Of a stretch of 51,411 nucleotides of DNA, positions 49,486-51,411 are shown one piece after another. Within the stretch, counting starts at the first letter, position 1; the number at the start of each line of letters is the position of its first letter. A program made the position numbers and the translations under genes. The stretch is taken from contig JAUNMR010000029.1 in NCBI GenBank assembly GCA_030537455.1, forward strand, positions 1 through 51,411, given 5' to 3'. The notes under the pieces are model-generated. The model worked only from the letters and a program-made list of their open reading frames with translations. It was not told where the DNA came from and did not search any database. Source of the stretch: Planctomycetia bacterium. Its GTDB lineage: Bacteria > Planctomycetota > Planctomycetia > Pirellulales > Thermoguttaceae.

Positions 49486-49899
49486 TCAGTCGGTAAAGTT
49501 GACTTCGAATTTATTGTCTTTTTTGGTAATTTCGACAGTCATTGTGTCCGAGCCACCGAATCCATACTTGGCCATGAGCGCCTTGTATTCTTCCGGCACG
49601 GGGTTGACTTCGGGCGGATCGTTCCAGTAAAGACGCACGGCGTTCTTACCGGCTTTCACGCCTTTTTCAGTCGCGGTATGAATCGCTTCGAAGGAACCGT
49701 CGGAGTTTAATTTACCGAAACTCGCGCGACTGCCGTCTTCGGGTTCAAATTGGACAGTGAATCCTTCCGGAAGGGGTTGACCGTTGTATTTCACGACGCC
49801 TTTGATCGGCACGAGAGTATAGGGCGCCTTGGGCTTGCAGCCGGTAGACGCGAGCGTGCCTAGCGTGAGCGTCGCCAGGAGAAATGCACGTCGTTGCAT
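49486..49899 (-). CDS. Lipoprotein with transthyretin-like domain
   Basis: 137 aa. The signal peptide ends in lipobox LASTGC (Cys at 21); QRRAFLLAT gives two Arg, so export by Tat is conceivable. The mature domain VPIKGVVKYNGQPLPEGFTV, then FEPEDGSRASFGKLNSDGSF and GVKAGKNAVRLYWNDPP, is the planctomycete small-lipoprotein beta-sandwich. It lies 59 bases downstream of DUF1559 on the same strand, repeating the DUF1559-lipoprotein pairing seen at 8964-11329. Function unknown. Confidence 0.82.
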   Translation of the reverse strand: MQRRAFLLATLTLGTLASTGCKPKAPYTLVPIKGVVKYNGQPLPEGFTVQFEPEDGSRASFGKLNSDGSFEAIHTATEKGVKAGKNAVRLYWNDPPEVNPVPEEYKALMAKYGFGGSDTMTVEITKKDNKFEVNFTD

Positions 49900-49958
49900 T
49901 GTTGTTTGATCCTCGTAGTAGTTCGATAATCCTTGTGGAAAGGCTAGTACGGTAAGCT

Positions 49959-51017
49959 CTAGAAGAGCGCAGGACCACCGCCTGCCTTCGCGCCGCCTTG
50001 ACCCGCGGTATTGCCGGCGCTCGCGCGCGTGAAGGTCGCGTAGTAAACGTCTGTATTACTGGTATCGCTCACAAAGTGCACGGAGCCGTCGGCCATACAT
50101 GCGTTCAGACCGCCGGGATGGAAACTACGAGGCGTACGCGTGTCTTCGCCAAAGGTCAGGCAGTTCGGCGGAATATTCATCACTCCGTATTGTGTGAAGA
50201 TACCATAACCGTCGGACCAGTGACCGACTGCGATAAAGGGATTCGCGGACCAGCCAGTTTTATTGGCGTTCGGGAGTGTGACGCTCGACAGTTCCATGAG
50301 CATGAAGGTGTGCGAAGTACCGTCGGTGATCGCTGCAAGGTTGCAGGAGCTATTGCACCAGAACAGACCGAAGAAGGGTCCGCGGCGGCTATTGGGATCG
50401 GCTACTTGAATACCGATGTTTTCGGTTGTGGTGCGTTCCGGTAGTTCCGAACCGCCGTTGACGCAGTAGTCCTTTTGCGAACCTTTCGGAGCGATTGTAT
50501 TAGAGACGGTCGGACAGGTGAAGACGCTCGGCGCATTGGAGCCGGCTTCTTTATTGACTTCATCGCCGCAGCTGGGGGAGCCTGTACTGTGACCGTAGGC
50601 GTTCGCGTGGACGCAGTATGGCGTGTATGCGCGTTTGGTGAAGTCGATAGAGTCGTAAAGGGACGTGCCTTCGATAAATGGCAGAACGAAGGCCGGCCAG
50701 CCCATCATACCGTGGTAGACGCCGCCCGCTTCGCAGCCCAGACCGGTACCGGTGAGCGGATTAGCGCTATTATTTGCGTTAAAGAAGGTATTTCCTGGGG
50801 GAAGAGTGTTATGCGTGTCGTGGTAGTTGTGCATAGCCAAGCCCAAATTTTTGAGATTGTTCGTGCACTGCATACGACGCGCCGCTTCCCGCGCAGCCTG
50901 AACCGCGGGCAACAGCAGACCAATTAGAATGCCGATGATAGCGATAACGACGAGAAGCTCAACCAGGGTAAAACCACGTTGGTTGACGTCGCGTCGAAGT
51001 AACGAGAAATTCGACAT
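49959..51017 (-). CDS. DUF1559 protein with prepilin-type N-terminal methylation motif, second copy
   Basis: 352 aa from the ATG at 51017, where AGGG lies 7 bases upstream; an ATG at 51023 would add two residues. Leader and helix [20 protein letters not shown], then [20 protein letters not shown], as in the other copy. The C-terminal GGLNACMADGSVHFVSDTSN is the DUF1559 signature, and the chain ends in a Gly/Ala-rich tail. Between these two conserved ends the sequence is quite different from the copy at 10214, which is typical of this expanded family. It likely forms a transcript with the lipoprotein gene downstream. Confidence 0.92.
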   Translation of the reverse strand: MSNFSLLRRDVNQRGFTLVELLVVIAIIGILIGLLLPAVQAAREAARRMQCTNNLKNLGLAMHNYHDTHNTLPPGNTFFNANNSANPLTGTGLGCEAGGVYHGMMGWPAFVLPFIEGTSLYDSIDFTKRAYTPYCVHANAYGHSTGSPSCGDEVNKEAGSNAPSVFTCPTVSNTIAPKGSQKDYCVNGGSELPERTTTENIGIQVADPNSRRGPFFGLFWCNSSCNLAAITDGTSHTFMLMELSSVTLPNANKTGWSANPFIAVGHWSDGYGIFTQYGVMNIPPNCLTFGEDTRTPRSFHPGGLNACMADGSVHFVSDTSNTDVYYATFTRASAGNTAGQGGAKAGGGPALF

Positions 51018-51023
51018 AAACAT

Positions 51024-51411
51024 ACCCTAATGATAAACCGTGTGTAGGATAATTGCGCGACGACCCGAGCGTCGACGTCGCAGAAGACGTGTGAAAAGAT
51101 TGTTTGCCAAACGTCTCCATGTAACGGCGTGTTCGCGAATGTCATATGGGGACGACACTGGAGTTGCTAGCGACCACACTGGGAGAACCGATGTAAGCGC
51201 TTGTGGCGTCGCCAAAAGGCATGCTTTTTGGCGCTCTGGTTTTACGATTGTTCAGAGTCAAAAAAGGAAGAAATCAATTTTTTTTTACTTGACTTTGTCT
51301 ACGGTTTTGAATAGAATGGCAAACTGTGAGAATTAGGTTGCAAATTGCCAAAACATATAGGTTTTGATCATTGTTAGTGTAAAAACTCTTCTCATATTAC
51401 GAAAATAGGCG
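51024..51411. other. Upstream region of the second DUF1559 gene
   Basis: No gene. It contains copy B of the two-copy element (51199-51369), including a near-perfect 24-bp palindrome at 51210-51233, and continues beyond the window. Confidence 0.6.
51199..51369 (-). repeat. Two-copy intergenic element, copy B
   Basis: The reverse complement aligns with 11552-11732 over its whole length with only small gaps. The best block is about 60 bases containing CAAAACCTAT and GGCAATTTGCAACCTA. This copy keeps a palindrome of 24 bases (51210-51233; arms CGCCAAAA and TTTTGGCG around a GCATGC core). It points toward the DUF1559 gene that starts about 180 bases away, the opposite arrangement from copy A. Confidence 0.65.

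Overview
The window looks like a chromosome segment of a planctomycete (Planctomycetota, Pirellulales/Thermoguttaceae-like). The support is two DUF1559 proteins with prepilin-type N-termini, each followed by small transthyretin-like lipoproteins; a DUF1207 protein; a very large PD40/hydrazine-synthase-alpha-like protein fused to a formylglycine-generating-enzyme-like (SUMF1) domain; a short second-type SecA; and an ExbB-like protein paired with a coiled-coil partner. A complete HdrABC plus Flx-type cluster points to an anaerobic or fermentative lifestyle (inference). No rRNA, tRNA, CRISPR array, phage or insertion sequence was seen.

Layout. 1-43: last codons of a SUMF1-type gene, then a bidirectional terminator. 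294-8683 (minus strand): an unknown protein; a three-gene envelope unit (DUF1207 barrel-like protein, MotA/TolQ/ExbB-like channel, coiled-coil partner); a thiamine-related domain protein and a DUF3754 membrane protein. 8964-11329 (minus): two lipoproteins and DUF1559. 11330-12331: AT-rich intergenic region holding copy A of a two-copy element. 12332-20722 (plus): membrane pyrophosphatase, short SecA, adenylosuccinate synthase and an exported ADP-ribosylglycohydrolase, with readable promoters and terminators. 21168-21806: Cys/Pro-rich exported repeat protein. 22258-23346 (minus): serC. 23780-32521 (plus): divergent Tex, FabH-like synthase, argH, RluA-type pseudouridine synthase, haloalkane-dehalogenase-like hydrolase and MoxR ATPase. 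32576-33979 (minus): BRCT-MerR-TPR protein.

34672-43680 (plus) is the metabolic centrepiece: hdrC, hdrB, a Tat-exported TIM-barrel protein, an exported basic-secretory-protein-like metallopeptidase, hdrA, mvhD/flxD, two ferredoxin-type subunits and an NAD(P)H/FAD reductase subunit. Together they encode a heterodisulfide-reductase-type flavin-based electron-bifurcating complex fed by NAD(P)H, with no hydrogenase large subunit in the window. 43899-51017 (minus): M24 peptidase, exported amidase, the HzsA-like/SUMF1 fusion, a lipoprotein and DUF1559, followed by copy B of the intergenic element.

Most promising for something new: the ExbB-like/coiled-coil/DUF1207 unit whose motor partner lacks the usual membrane Asp; the two exported-protein genes embedded in the hdr cluster; the diheme HzsA-like/SUMF1 fusion without the FGE catalytic Cys; a membrane pyrophosphatase with extra outward-facing sequence; and the two-copy 170-180 bp intergenic element. 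Family assignments were made by eye from motifs.
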